A stretch of 64,000 bases of DNA from Aquirufa beregesia (GTDB lineage: Bacteria; Bacteroidota; Bacteroidia; Cytophagales; Spirosomataceae). A program made the translations under genes and the position numbers. Positions 44,104-53,761 of this stretch are shown here, piece by piece (the stretch's first letter is position 1; each line of letters opens with the position of its first letter). The notes beneath the pieces were generated by a model. The model saw only the letters and a list, made by a program, of their open reading frames with translations. It was not told the origin of the DNA and did no database searches. The DNA lies in contig NZ_SEWW01000008.1 in the NCBI RefSeq assembly GCF_011090385.1, forward strand, positions 82,041 through 146,040, in the 5' to 3' direction.

Positions 44104-45549
44104 CTAGTTTCCGATACCCGGGTTAGTTTGTGTCTCAACTAATGGAATTCCATAAATATAACGTGGATCAGATGGAGGAATCACGGCTCCTGCACCAAAT
44201 GAATTAAGAGACTCACCTCTGCGCAATACATCGTTAGCACGGAAACCTTCAGCTAAGAATTCGATACGACGTTCAGTTAAAATAGCCTTCACCACATTGG
44301 CTTTAGAATCCAATCCTGTAAATACATAAGATGCATCAGAACGCTTGTGAACAGCATTCAAGATGTCAATAGCACGATTGATATTTCCACCTTCTGCTTC
44401 CGCCTCGGCTAAGTTCAATAATACCTCAGCGTAACGAATGTTCGGTACATAATCAATGTACGGAGAAACACCACTAAACTTCGTAGAAGAAGGGAATTTA
44501 GCAATAGCCGTTGTAGCCACTGTCAACTTCGTTTTACGGTCGTCAGTAGCAGCAAACTGAGGGTTGCTATAGATACCTGTAGAACCGGTATTCAAATAAT
44601 ACTCTACGTTACCTGCATTGAAGTAATATCCCAATTGGTTTTGAGTACCTGGAGCATTGGTTGCATCCATTGGGAAAGAGAAAATGGATTCTGTAGAAGT
44701 ATATGGCGCCTTGAATACAGAAGAAACATCTGCTTGCAAGGTATGAGCCACACGTGTATTGGATTTGAATGGAGCTGTGGCAGAAACAATTTTGTTCGCT
44801 TCTGTGATCACACCTGCATAATCTCCTTTCGCTAACAACACACGCATTTTCAAGGCGATAGCCGAGTTCTTGTGTGCGCGTGTTGTATTCAATAAGGCAG
44901 ATGCATAGCTATCAGGTAGCTCTGTTTCTGCTTCATTCAAATCTTTCAAGATTTGATCATATACTTGGGCAACGGTACTTCTAGCCAAGTTATTATTCGC
45001 TGAAGAAGTTTCGCCTTTCAAACGTAATGGCAAACCAGCCGAAGCACCTTTGTCTAAGATATAAGGCTTAGCAAAGAACTGAACTAAGGAGAAGTAAGTC
45101 AAAGCACGAATGAATTTAGCCTCACCACGGTAATTAGCTGCCAAGGCAGTTGAAACGGCATTCGGATTAGCTGTAAGACCTACCAAGAACAAATTGACAC
45201 GGTTGATTGTCAAGTAACCTTGAATCCAAAACCCAGCTAAATAGGTATCAGAAGGATCTTGGTTACCTTGATACGTGGAATAACCTGTTACCGAGTTAGT
45301 CGTACGGTTAACAAATTCTTCGGCACGAATATCATTATAAATCAAGTAACGACCTCCGAATAAGCTACCACTTTTAGCTGATCCATATAAACCGTTCACT
45401 TGAGAAAGCACGCGAGCTGGGGAATTGAAGACTGTCGCATCAGACAAGTCCAATTCTGGAACTGCACTAAGAAAATCCTTACTGCAAGAGGATACTGTCA
45501 AAGCTAAAGCGATGGTCAGATATCCAATTTTGTTTGTGAATAATTTCAT
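44104..45549 (-). CDS. SusD/RagB family outer-membrane lipoprotein
   Basis: A 481-residue glycan-binding lipoprotein. The signal ends with a lipobox (TVSSC, Cys22), then DFLSAVPELDLSDATVF, a tetratricopeptide-like helical region (GEAKFIRALTYFSLVQFFAKPYILD), and the C-terminal RYAEVLLNLAEAEAEGGNINRAIDILNAVHKRS motif. It caps the SusC channel encoded upstream, binding substrate at the cell surface. The gap to SusC is 18 bases, so the two are cotranscribed. Confidence 0.95.
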   Translation of the reverse strand: MKLFTNKIGYLTIALALTVSSCSKDFLSAVPELDLSDATVFNSPARVLSQVNGLYGSAKSGSLFGGRYLIYNDIRAEEFVNRTTNSVTGYSTYQGNQDPSDTYLAGFWIQGYLTINRVNLFLVGLTANPNAVSTALAANYRGEAKFIRALTYFSLVQFFAKPYILDKGASAGLPLRLKGETSSANNNLARSTVAQVYDQILKDLNEAETELPDSYASALLNTTRAHKNSAIALKMRVLLAKGDYAGVITEANKIVSATAPFKSNTRVAHTLQADVSSVFKAPYTSTESIFSFPMDATNAPGTQNQLGYYFNAGNVEYYLNTGSTGIYSNPQFAATDDRKTKLTVATTAIAKFPSSTKFSGVSPYIDYVPNIRYAEVLLNLAEAEAEGGNINRAIDILNAVHKRSDASYVFTGLDSKANVVKAILTERRIEFLAEGFRANDVLRRGESLNSFGAGAVIPPSDPRYIYGIPLVETQTNPGIGN

Positions 45550-45567
45550 TTTATGTATCCTTTAAAA

Positions 45568-48500
45568 TTATAAACCGATGTTAATACCAAATGTGAATGC
45601 TTTAGCTTGAGGGATGGTATTTCTTTCAATACCAGAAGCTAAGTTAGAATCTCCATTGGATGAGATTTCAGGGTCAACACCTTTGTAAGGTGTCCATAGG
45701 AACAAGTTCGTCGCTTGTGCGTAAACCCGTAAACTGGTGATTCCTAAACGACTTAAATCAGCTGGAATTTTATACCCTAAAGTAGCTGTTTGCAAACGTA
45801 AGAAATCTCCTTTTTGGATGTTCGCATCAATCAAGAAAGAAGAACCGTTGGATACGTTATCTCCGTAAACCGCACGAGGAATCTCCGTGATATCACCTTC
45901 TTTTTTCCAAGAAGTCAATACATCTACTGAGTTATTCCAAACACGTTGGTCACGTAATCCAGCTTGAGATCCGTTATAAATGTAGTTTCCTCCTGAGAAA
46001 GTAAAGTTCAACCCTAAGTCAAAACCAGCATATTTCAAGGTGTTGTTAAATCCACCATAGAATGTTGGCAATGTGTTTCCTAAGATTTGTTGCTCAGATG
46101 ATGGAGATGTTGTTGCTTTTCCGTCCAATGTAGTCCAAGCCAATGCACCACCTAAGTGCTGGTACTGTACTTTTGTTCCATCACGCTTGATAAAAATACG
46201 ACGACCATTGGCAGGATTAACACCACCTGTTTTTACCCCATAAATCTGTGCTGCAGAATAACCTACTTTGGTGATAGAAGTAGCTTCCAAACCTGATGTA
46301 TTAGTTAAAATAGGTGTATTAGCATCTACTAAGGATGTCACCAAGTTTTCGTTCGTAGCAAAATTCAAGCTTGTATTCCAGCTGAATTTACCTGTATTGA
46401 TTGGAGTAGCTGTGATAGCAATCTCAAATCCCTTGTTATACATGGATCCTACGTTAGCTAAAATGGAGTTACCTGGAATACCTTTTGAAGGAGCTTGAGG
46501 CACGTTCAAAATCAAATTATTAATATCCTTGTAGTAATAGTTAGCTTCTAAGGTGATACGATCGTTTAAGAAACTCACATCAATACCTACGTTGGTTTGT
46601 GCGGAAGTCTCCCATTTCAAATCCTTATTTCCAGCTTGGTTAAATGACAAAGTTGGAATTGAACCATATAAACCAGAACCAAAAGTAGAATAAGATCCGT
46701 AGGCATTTGGTACGTTACCATTACCTACTTTACCGTAACTAGCTTTTAATCTCAAATTAGAAATGGTGTTTCCTAGGTCCATACCTTTGAAGAATTCTTC
46801 TTCAGAAACTGTCCAACCTAAAGATACTCCACCAAAATTCCCCCAACGGTTCTCAGCAGATAAAGCCGAGTTACCATCACGACGAAGGTTACCACTCACG
46901 AAATATTTTCCTTTGAAGTTATAACTTAAGTTAGCAAAATAAGCTTCATAGGCTACTTGAGAAATTCCATTCCCTGCTGCCAAGTTAGTCCCAAAGTTTC
47001 CTTGGAAATCAGTAAAGAAGAAGTCGGCCAACGTTTGACGCTGAGCACCCCAGTTCAATACGCGAGTTTTTTGAACATCAGAACCTACAATGGCTGAAAT
47101 ATTGTGTTTTTCAGCTAAAGTAACATTGTACTGTAAGGTATTAATCCAGTTCCAGTTATCAGAACGAGCAGTATTGTTGTAGGCATCACCTGAAGTAGAC
47201 CAACCGTCACCATTGTATGGGTTAAAGAAACGAATGTTCTCTGTATTTCTACGATCCCATGAATAAGAGGTCTTAGCACTTAAACCTTCAGCCAAACGTA
47301 CTTCTGCACCTAAATTGGCAATTAAACGGGTGTTTTCAGATGTAATTTTATCTAAATCACGAACAACTGCAGGGTTAGGGAACTGAGCAGGCAATAAGTT
47401 ATTCAAACGACCGACCGTATTGTTCTCTAAGTTGTAAGAACCATCCGGTAAATATGCTGGTAGGTTAGGTACTTGAGCTACAGCGATACGACCCAAACCC
47501 GAAGTATTGAATGCTCCACCCGAGTTAGAACCTGACATAGGAGCTTTGTTGAACGTATTCGAGTAATTGAAATTAGCTGTCAACTTCAACCATTTAGTAG
47601 CTTGGTGATCCATGTTGAAACGACCCGAGCGACGTTGGAAGCTATTGCTTTTCAAGAAACCATCTTGATCTGAATACCCCCCTGAGAAGTAATAGGTAGT
47701 TTTATCATTACCACCAGAAATGGTCATATTGTGATTTTGAGAAACACCTGTTTGGTATACTTCTTTGTACCAATCGGTATCGATCAAACTTCCATCTGGA
47801 TTGTAATTCGGTAAAAATGATTTATTCTCTGAATTACGCTGTGTGGAAGTAACCGCATTGGGATTCAATAATAAGGCATTACCTATCGCCATATTTTTGT
47901 GATCCATGTATTGTTGTGCGTTTAACACATCTGGTAAACGAACAGCCTGACTTACACCAGCCCAAGAATCAATGGATACTTTTGCTTTTCCTGATTTACC
48001 ACGTTTAGTCGTAATCAATAATACACCCGCACCAGCACGAGAACCATAAATAGCGGCAGAAGCTGCATCTTTCAACACGTCAATCGACTCAATATCAGAT
48101 GGGTTAATATCCGCCAATGGGTTATTGGTTGTTGAGTTCGCTGAAACGTTGTCTGTACTGATAGGTATACCATCAATAACCACCAATGGAAATGAGCTCA
48201 AAGATAATGAGCTAAGACCACGAACACGGATTACTGGAGGATTATTCAATAAACCGTTAGGTTGTGTGATGTTCACACCGGCTGCTTGACCTGTTAATCC
48301 TTGAGAAAAACTTTGTACTGGTCTTTCAGCAATGGTTGCTGCTTTAATGGTAGAAGCAGAACCTGTAAATTCCGTTCTTTTCTTGGTACCATAACCTACT
48401 ACAACGACTTCACTTAATTGCTTAACGTCAGAGGCTAAAGATACGTTAATCACGGAGCGATTTCCAACTGGGATAGTTTGGCTAGTGTAACCAACAAAAC

Positions 48501-48717
48501 TATACACCAATGAAGCTCCATCGGCGACCTGAATGCTATACGAACCATCAGCGGAGGTAGTAGTTCCTCGCGTGGAGCCTTTTGCACTCACACTAACTCC
48601 AGGTAATGCACTCCCATCGTCTGATGAGGTAACTTTCCCCGTAACTTGTTTGTTTTGAGCTAATAGTGAACTGAACACAGTTGTCACTAATACCCCAACG
48701 AGTAATAGTCTTTTCAT
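45568..48717 (-). CDS. SusC/RagA TonB-dependent transporter
   Basis: A 1049-residue outer-membrane channel. A signal peptide (to about residue 20) is followed by a CarboxypepD_reg-like domain (VTGKVTSSDDGSALPGVSVS), a TonB-box region (SEVVVVGYGTKKRTE), the plug (VIRVRGLSSLS, VVIDGIPI) and a 22-strand barrel. It imports oligosaccharides or other nutrients with SusD1. No sigma/anti-sigma pair lies near. Substrate unknown; adjacent kinase and nucleotidyltransferase genes hint at a sugar. Confidence 0.95.
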   Translation of the reverse strand: MKRLLLVGVLVTTVFSSLLAQNKQVTGKVTSSDDGSALPGVSVSAKGSTRGTTTSADGSYSIQVADGASLVYSFVGYTSQTIPVGNRSVINVSLASDVKQLSEVVVVGYGTKKRTEFTGSASTIKAATIAERPVQSFSQGLTGQAAGVNITQPNGLLNNPPVIRVRGLSSLSLSSFPLVVIDGIPISTDNVSANSTTNNPLADINPSDIESIDVLKDAASAAIYGSRAGAGVLLITTKRGKSGKAKVSIDSWAGVSQAVRLPDVLNAQQYMDHKNMAIGNALLLNPNAVTSTQRNSENKSFLPNYNPDGSLIDTDWYKEVYQTGVSQNHNMTISGGNDKTTYYFSGGYSDQDGFLKSNSFQRRSGRFNMDHQATKWLKLTANFNYSNTFNKAPMSGSNSGGAFNTSGLGRIAVAQVPNLPAYLPDGSYNLENNTVGRLNNLLPAQFPNPAVVRDLDKITSENTRLIANLGAEVRLAEGLSAKTSYSWDRRNTENIRFFNPYNGDGWSTSGDAYNNTARSDNWNWINTLQYNVTLAEKHNISAIVGSDVQKTRVLNWGAQRQTLADFFFTDFQGNFGTNLAAGNGISQVAYEAYFANLSYNFKGKYFVSGNLRRDGNSALSAENRWGNFGGVSLGWTVSEEEFFKGMDLGNTISNLRLKASYGKVGNGNVPNAYGSYSTFGSGLYGSIPTLSFNQAGNKDLKWETSAQTNVGIDVSFLNDRITLEANYYYKDINNLILNVPQAPSKGIPGNSILANVGSMYNKGFEIAITATPINTGKFSWNTSLNFATNENLVTSLVDANTPILTNTSGLEATSITKVGYSAAQIYGVKTGGVNPANGRRIFIKRDGTKVQYQHLGGALAWTTLDGKATTSPSSEQQILGNTLPTFYGGFNNTLKYAGFDLGLNFTFSGGNYIYNGSQAGLRDQRVWNNSVDVLTSWKKEGDITEIPRAVYGDNVSNGSSFLIDANIQKGDFLRLQTATLGYKIPADLSRLGITSLRVYAQATNLFLWTPYKGVDPEISSNGDSNLASGIERNTIPQAKAFTFGINIGL

Positions 48718-48838
48718 TTTTTTTAGTTTGATAAATGAGAAATAAATTAAGAATTTTTTCCGCTTATAAGCTTTTAAATCCGTTTATAATTTAGTTAAAC
48801 ACGTTCATATATAAAAATGTTTTGTAAAATTTTAAACA

Positions 48839-48871
48839 AAAAAAAGGGACCTTCTTTCGAAGTTCCCTTTT
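48839..48871 (-). terminator. Rho-independent terminator after SusD2
   Basis: A 13-bp stem with one mismatch (48842-48854 and 48859-48871) and a TTTC loop. On the minus strand it is followed by a run of eight Us. It separates the SusC2-SusD2 operon from the SusC1-SusD1 operon. Confidence 0.85.
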
Positions 48872-48896
48872 AAAAATAGGTAAAATCTAAATTTGA

Positions 48897-50327
48897 CTAG
48901 AATTTATCCCAATACAATTTAGTTGTAACAACGTCTCCTCCAATAGCAGAAGCAGCAGCTGTATAATTAGCACCGTTCAAAGTCTGCTCATTAGCTGCAT
49001 AAGTTAAACGCGTTGGGAAACCAGACTTTGCACCTACTGGAGCAGCAATCTTAGGTTGGTCTAAACGACGAATCTCAACCCATCCTTCGTATGGTCTGTT
49101 GTATAAAGCAAGCCACTTTTGAGTACCGATTTTTTGTTTCCAATCACCAGCAGCCGTTGCATAAGCCACTGAAGGCTGTGCTAAATAAGCATCAGCATCA
49201 GCAGTTGTACCACCCCAATAGATAATAGAAGCACGAATCGCATTGTTGTAGTGGGATTCAGCAGTACCAGCTACATTAAATCCTCTTTCTTTAGCTTCAG
49301 CACGTAAGAATTCAGTTTCAACATAATCCGCTAAAACACATGGAGCCGAAGCGTCAATGATTTTAGTACCAGCACGAGAGAAATCAACATAGGTATTTCC
49401 TTTTCCAACAATACCACCAGCGTAAACACCTGCATTGTTTGGAGTAAAGTAAGCACTTGTACGAGGATCATTCCATCCTAATAATTTGTCCATCAAATCT
49501 TTCGCAGCGATATAGTCAGAACGACCACCTAATACGATATCCACATATAATGGATTTTGGTTAGGTGAAGCAGCCATGTAAGTAAACAAACCATTATCAG
49601 CTGCTGCAGAGATTGCACCAGCATCAGAAGCTTCTACTGCAGATTTTGCAACAGATGCATCAACATCCGCTTGAACCATACCAATCTTCATACGAAGCGT
49701 GTTAGCAAACTTCAACCATTTAGCTACTGATCCTTTGTAAATCAAGTCTTCTCCTGAAGCAAATCCTGCTGCTGAAGTATTGATTTTAGTAATATCAGCA
49801 TTCAAACGATTGATTAAATCCGTAGAAATGGTTTTTGCATCATCGTATTTTGGAAATAAGATAGCAGGATTTAACGACTCCGAGTAAGGAATATTACCAA
49901 AAGTATTCACTAAAATACTGTAGGTATACACTTCCATGATATCGATAATCGCTAATTTATTGGCTTTCTCTGCAGGAACTAAAGATGCATCAGCATTGAT
50001 CAATTTAGCAGACTCACGTAAATCCGCAATAACATCACGGTACATCGATGTCCACCATCCTTGAGGAATGTTACGTGTAGCAAAATCATATTGAGCTTCA
50101 TCTTGATAAGTTGACATAGCCCAGTGACTCACAGTAAAACGGAATACGTTGGTATTCACACTAGGAGAAGCTAAAGAACCAGAAATGGTCTTAACTGCAT
50201 TCGAGAACAAGGTAGGAGCTGGCACTGCAGCTGGCCTTTTAGTCTCAATATTTAATTGAGAAATATCTTCTGTACAAGCCGATGCAAGAAGCAAAAGTGG
50301 TACAAAAACTAAAAATATTTTTTTCAT
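48897..50327 (-). CDS. SusD-like outer-membrane lipoprotein (SusD/RagB, SusD-like_2 type)
   Basis: A 476-residue lipoprotein with lipobox LLASAC (Cys18) and a SusD_2-like core (SVAKWLKFANTLRMKIGM, YVETEFLRAEAKERG, NRPYEGWVEIRRLDQPK). This subclass differs from SusD1 and often pairs with peptide or atypical glycan SusC. The frame also opens at a TTG nine bases upstream, but the ATG at 50325-50327 starts the signal. SusC2 lies directly upstream. Confidence 0.92.
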   Translation of the reverse strand: MKKIFLVFVPLLLLASACTEDISQLNIETKRPAAVPAPTLFSNAVKTISGSLASPSVNTNVFRFTVSHWAMSTYQDEAQYDFATRNIPQGWWTSMYRDVIADLRESAKLINADASLVPAEKANKLAIIDIMEVYTYSILVNTFGNIPYSESLNPAILFPKYDDAKTISTDLINRLNADITKINTSAAGFASGEDLIYKGSVAKWLKFANTLRMKIGMVQADVDASVAKSAVEASDAGAISAAADNGLFTYMAASPNQNPLYVDIVLGGRSDYIAAKDLMDKLLGWNDPRTSAYFTPNNAGVYAGGIVGKGNTYVDFSRAGTKIIDASAPCVLADYVETEFLRAEAKERGFNVAGTAESHYNNAIRASIIYWGGTTADADAYLAQPSVAYATAAGDWKQKIGTQKWLALYNRPYEGWVEIRRLDQPKIAAPVGAKSGFPTRLTYAANEQTLNGANYTAAASAIGGDVVTTKLYWDKF

Positions 50328-50348
50328 CTTTATCAAATTTTAGGATAA

Positions 50349-53300
50349 TTAGAATAATAATTTGATGTTAAATCCAATCGAACGAGTAGTTGGATATGCA
50401 CCCGATTGATTTCCTTGGACGTTACCAGCAGAAAGGTTTTCTTCAGGATCAGCATAAGGAACATATTTCTGGATGATCCATAAGTTTCTTCCGAAAATAG
50501 ACAGATCAACACCTTTAACACCTCCCAATTTACGTACAACTGAACTTGGCAAAGAGTAAACAATGTTTGCTTCTCTTAACTTGATATAGCTAGCATCGTA
50601 AACGAAAGCAGCTGCCGGGTTATATGCATAACCAAAAGTACCATAATCATTCTCTACACGAACTGTGTTAACAGAACCATCAGCTAAAACACCTGGCATG
50701 ATTACACCACCACCTTCAGCGATAGATGAGCGAGATGGGTTGCCTTTGTCATTGATAACCACTGACTCAGGATAAACTCCTGTTGCTTGACCGTAGTATT
50801 GATCCAAAGAAAATACACTACCACCACGCTTCATATCAATCAAGAAGTTCAATGTCACATTCTTGTATTTGAATGAGTTGTTGATACCACCGATCCAATC
50901 TGGATTAACATTACCGATATTATTCGTTGTTGTAGCAGTTACATCGTAACGTCCATTAGCTTTCACTAATTTTTGACCGTTTAACGTCTTCCAAGTTTTA
51001 CCTTGTAAGATACCGTAAGGTTGACCTACTGTAGCATTTAAGCTAACACCACCTTGGAAAGAAGCTAATTGTAAGTTTTGGCTATCATTGTACAAGCTCA
51101 ATACTAAACTTGTATTCTTAGTCCAGTTTACATTCACATTCCAAGAGAAATCAGCTGTTTTGATTGGGCTAGCATATAAGCTAACTTCAAAACCTTTGTT
51201 TTGGATGTTACCAGCATTTACATATGTACTAGAGAAACCTGTTGCAGAAGAAACGGATGCAGGTAAGATTTGATCTAATGTGTTTGTGTGGTAATAAGTA
51301 AAGTCAAAACCTAAACGATTTTGCAAGAATGACATTTCTAAACCAATCTCTTTACTTTGAGTTTGCTCTGGCTTCAAGAATGGGTTATTCTGAGTCGATG
51401 GAGCTGAGAACAAGATGGTTGAACCAAAAGGATCTGGTTTGTCATATACGTTCTTAATTGATCCCCAAGGAGCATCATTTCCTACTGTTGCGTAGTTCAT
51501 TCTCAATTTACCTGATGTCAACCAAGGAAGATCTTCAATGTGGTGAGAGAATAACCAACTAGCTGAACCAGCATAGTATAAATAAGCATTATTTGCCACA
51601 GGCAAAGTAGAAGACTTATCCTGACGGATAGTTCCATCTAAGGTTAAGAAATCTTTGTAAGTGAAAGTCAAACCTCCAAATACACCAAATACCTCACGTG
51701 GATTATAGTTTTCTGTCGGAGCAGAAACGGTACCTCTTGAGTTAGCAATCGAGTATAAACCTGGTACGATCAAACCACCATTCGTAGCAGCCGAGATCGA
51801 ACGGATATATGATTTACGTAAATTCAAACCAGCTAGTGCTTTCAAATTCAAGCCAGTTAAAATTTCCTTATCAAAGTTACCCATCAAATCGTAGTTAAGC
51901 TCTTGGAAAGTACGATCGAAACGGCTGTAAGCTGGAACACCTTGGCTACCAACTGCAATACGCTCCTCTTGGAATTCATTGTAAGTATCTACAGTAACAC
52001 GACCCATGAAATTCAAGAAGTCAGCTGCTTTGTAGTTCAACATCGCATTTCCGAAAAGACGAGAACGAGTATCATTCTGGTAGTTTTGGTAACGAGTCCA
52101 ATAGTAGTTATCTGTATAGATAGGTTTCAAACCTGCTGCAGAAGATGGATCAGACCAGTTCCAAGTTACGTTTTGTTGATTTCTGAAATAAGCTTCTTTT
52201 TGGTCTAAGATATCTACGTTAGTCTGATACCACTGACGGAAGTTTTGGTTAACGTTCAAACCACTATAACCAGAACCATAACGGCCTTTTCCTTCAATAA
52301 CTGAGAAGTTAGCAGCAGCTGATGCGGTAATTTTCTTCGAAATATTGTAAGAACCCGCTAAGTTCATGATGTTCTTCGTCACATTTGAGTTTGGTAAAGT
52401 ACCACGCTCATCGTTACGTGTGTAACCTAATTTGAAAGTACCTTGATCAGTAGCTCCGTCTAATTGCACGTTCACGTTATTTGAAATAGCCGTCTCATAA
52501 AATTTAGCTGGGGTATTGGTAGCAGCTACATAAGGCTTCGCTTTCAAGTAGTTTGAACCAGCTGGATCAAATGAATCCCATTGGTAAACCATTAAAGCAG
52601 GATTAAATTTAGTTCCATAAGAAGCATCTTCTGCTGTATTGATAACTAAATCTTTTGTACCATCACCATTGGCATCAAAATACAAGAAACCGTCTTTTTG
52701 ATATGGATCAGAATAACCAGCACCATATTGGTTTTGGTAAGTAGCAAAAGTAGATTTGTCGATAGTTCCTACGGTTAAACCAGCATTAACTGTCAATCCT
52801 AAACCTTTCTTAGCTTTCTTGCTTGTAATCATGATAACACCATTCGATGCACGAGAACCGTAAAGCGCTGTTGCAGCTGCACCTTTCAATACCGTCATAG
52901 ACTCAATATCATCTGGGTTAATATCTGCTGCCGCATTACCGTAATCATAACCTCCACGACCAGTCTGCTGGTTGGTGGTATTTTTGTTTGAATTATCTAC
53001 TGGCACACCATCTACCACAAATAAAGCCTGGTTGTTACCAGTTAAGGACTTATTACCACGAATAACGACGTTGGTAGAACCACCAATCGCGTTACCTTGG
53101 ATAATTTGAAGACCTGCTACTTTACCTGACAAAGCAGAAAATGCATTACCTGATCTAACACGAGTTAATTCATCTCCCTTAACCTGCTGAGCAGCATAAG
53201 GTAATGAGTTTTTAGTACGTGTTAAACCTAAGGCTGTTACAACTACCTCACTCAACTCTGCTGCATCAGTTACTAACACTACGTTAATAGTGCTTTGACT

Positions 53301-53555
53301 TCCTACAGTAATTGTTTGTGGCTTGTAACCAACAAAGGAGAACTGAAGAGCCGCTCCGTTGTCAACACTGATTTTGTAAGAACCGTCAGCGGTGGTAGTA
53401 ACACCACGCGAGGTACCTTTTAGACTAACACTAACGCCTGGAAGCGCAGTGCCATCCTCTGAAGCAGTTACTTTACCGGTAACCACCCTTGATTGGGCTA
53501 GCAACGAACTGCAAGCAGTCGTTACTAGTGCCATCACTAGTAAGAGTTTTTTCAT
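50349..53555 (-). CDS. SusC/RagA TonB-dependent transporter
   Basis: A 1068-residue SusC-type channel with signal peptide (MKKLLLVMALVTTACSSLLAQ), CarboxypepD_reg-like domain (VTGKVTASEDGTALPGVSVSLKG), TonB-box-like SEVVVTALGLTRTKNSL, a plug domain and a barrel ending in aromatic-rich GFNIKLLF. The start is set at 53555 because the codons upstream (to 53627) are non-signal sequence. It is followed by SusD2 21 bases later. Its N-terminal domain closely resembles that of SusC1, while the barrels differ, suggesting different substrates. Confidence 0.94.
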   Translation of the reverse strand: MKKLLLVMALVTTACSSLLAQSRVVTGKVTASEDGTALPGVSVSLKGTSRGVTTTADGSYKISVDNGAALQFSFVGYKPQTITVGSQSTINVVLVTDAAELSEVVVTALGLTRTKNSLPYAAQQVKGDELTRVRSGNAFSALSGKVAGLQIIQGNAIGGSTNVVIRGNKSLTGNNQALFVVDGVPVDNSNKNTTNQQTGRGGYDYGNAAADINPDDIESMTVLKGAAATALYGSRASNGVIMITSKKAKKGLGLTVNAGLTVGTIDKSTFATYQNQYGAGYSDPYQKDGFLYFDANGDGTKDLVINTAEDASYGTKFNPALMVYQWDSFDPAGSNYLKAKPYVAATNTPAKFYETAISNNVNVQLDGATDQGTFKLGYTRNDERGTLPNSNVTKNIMNLAGSYNISKKITASAAANFSVIEGKGRYGSGYSGLNVNQNFRQWYQTNVDILDQKEAYFRNQQNVTWNWSDPSSAAGLKPIYTDNYYWTRYQNYQNDTRSRLFGNAMLNYKAADFLNFMGRVTVDTYNEFQEERIAVGSQGVPAYSRFDRTFQELNYDLMGNFDKEILTGLNLKALAGLNLRKSYIRSISAATNGGLIVPGLYSIANSRGTVSAPTENYNPREVFGVFGGLTFTYKDFLTLDGTIRQDKSSTLPVANNAYLYYAGSASWLFSHHIEDLPWLTSGKLRMNYATVGNDAPWGSIKNVYDKPDPFGSTILFSAPSTQNNPFLKPEQTQSKEIGLEMSFLQNRLGFDFTYYHTNTLDQILPASVSSATGFSSTYVNAGNIQNKGFEVSLYASPIKTADFSWNVNVNWTKNTSLVLSLYNDSQNLQLASFQGGVSLNATVGQPYGILQGKTWKTLNGQKLVKANGRYDVTATTTNNIGNVNPDWIGGINNSFKYKNVTLNFLIDMKRGGSVFSLDQYYGQATGVYPESVVINDKGNPSRSSIAEGGGVIMPGVLADGSVNTVRVENDYGTFGYAYNPAAAFVYDASYIKLREANIVYSLPSSVVRKLGGVKGVDLSIFGRNLWIIQKYVPYADPEENLSAGNVQGNQSGAYPTTRSIGFNIKLLF

Positions 53556-53761
53556 GTTGATTAGTTTATTTAATGAAATAATAATTTGAAAACTTTGGCA
53601 AATTATAAATTTTCCAATAGATACCAAAGAAAATTGCGCATAAACACAATTTTACAAGCCACAAAGCGTTATAACACGCTATTTGACAAAATTAGATTTT
53701 GAATTTTTCCGAGGAGAATTAATTCTACTCTATTTTATATTAAAAAATTACAAATTCTCCA
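53556..53761 (-). promoter_or_regulatory. Promoter region of SusC2
   Basis: This gap of 206 bases is AT-rich and should carry the leader of the SusCD2 operon. On the minus strand TAATTTTG at about 53689-53696 fits TAnnTTTG, but a -33 box was not found. No other gene is seen. Confidence 0.35.
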
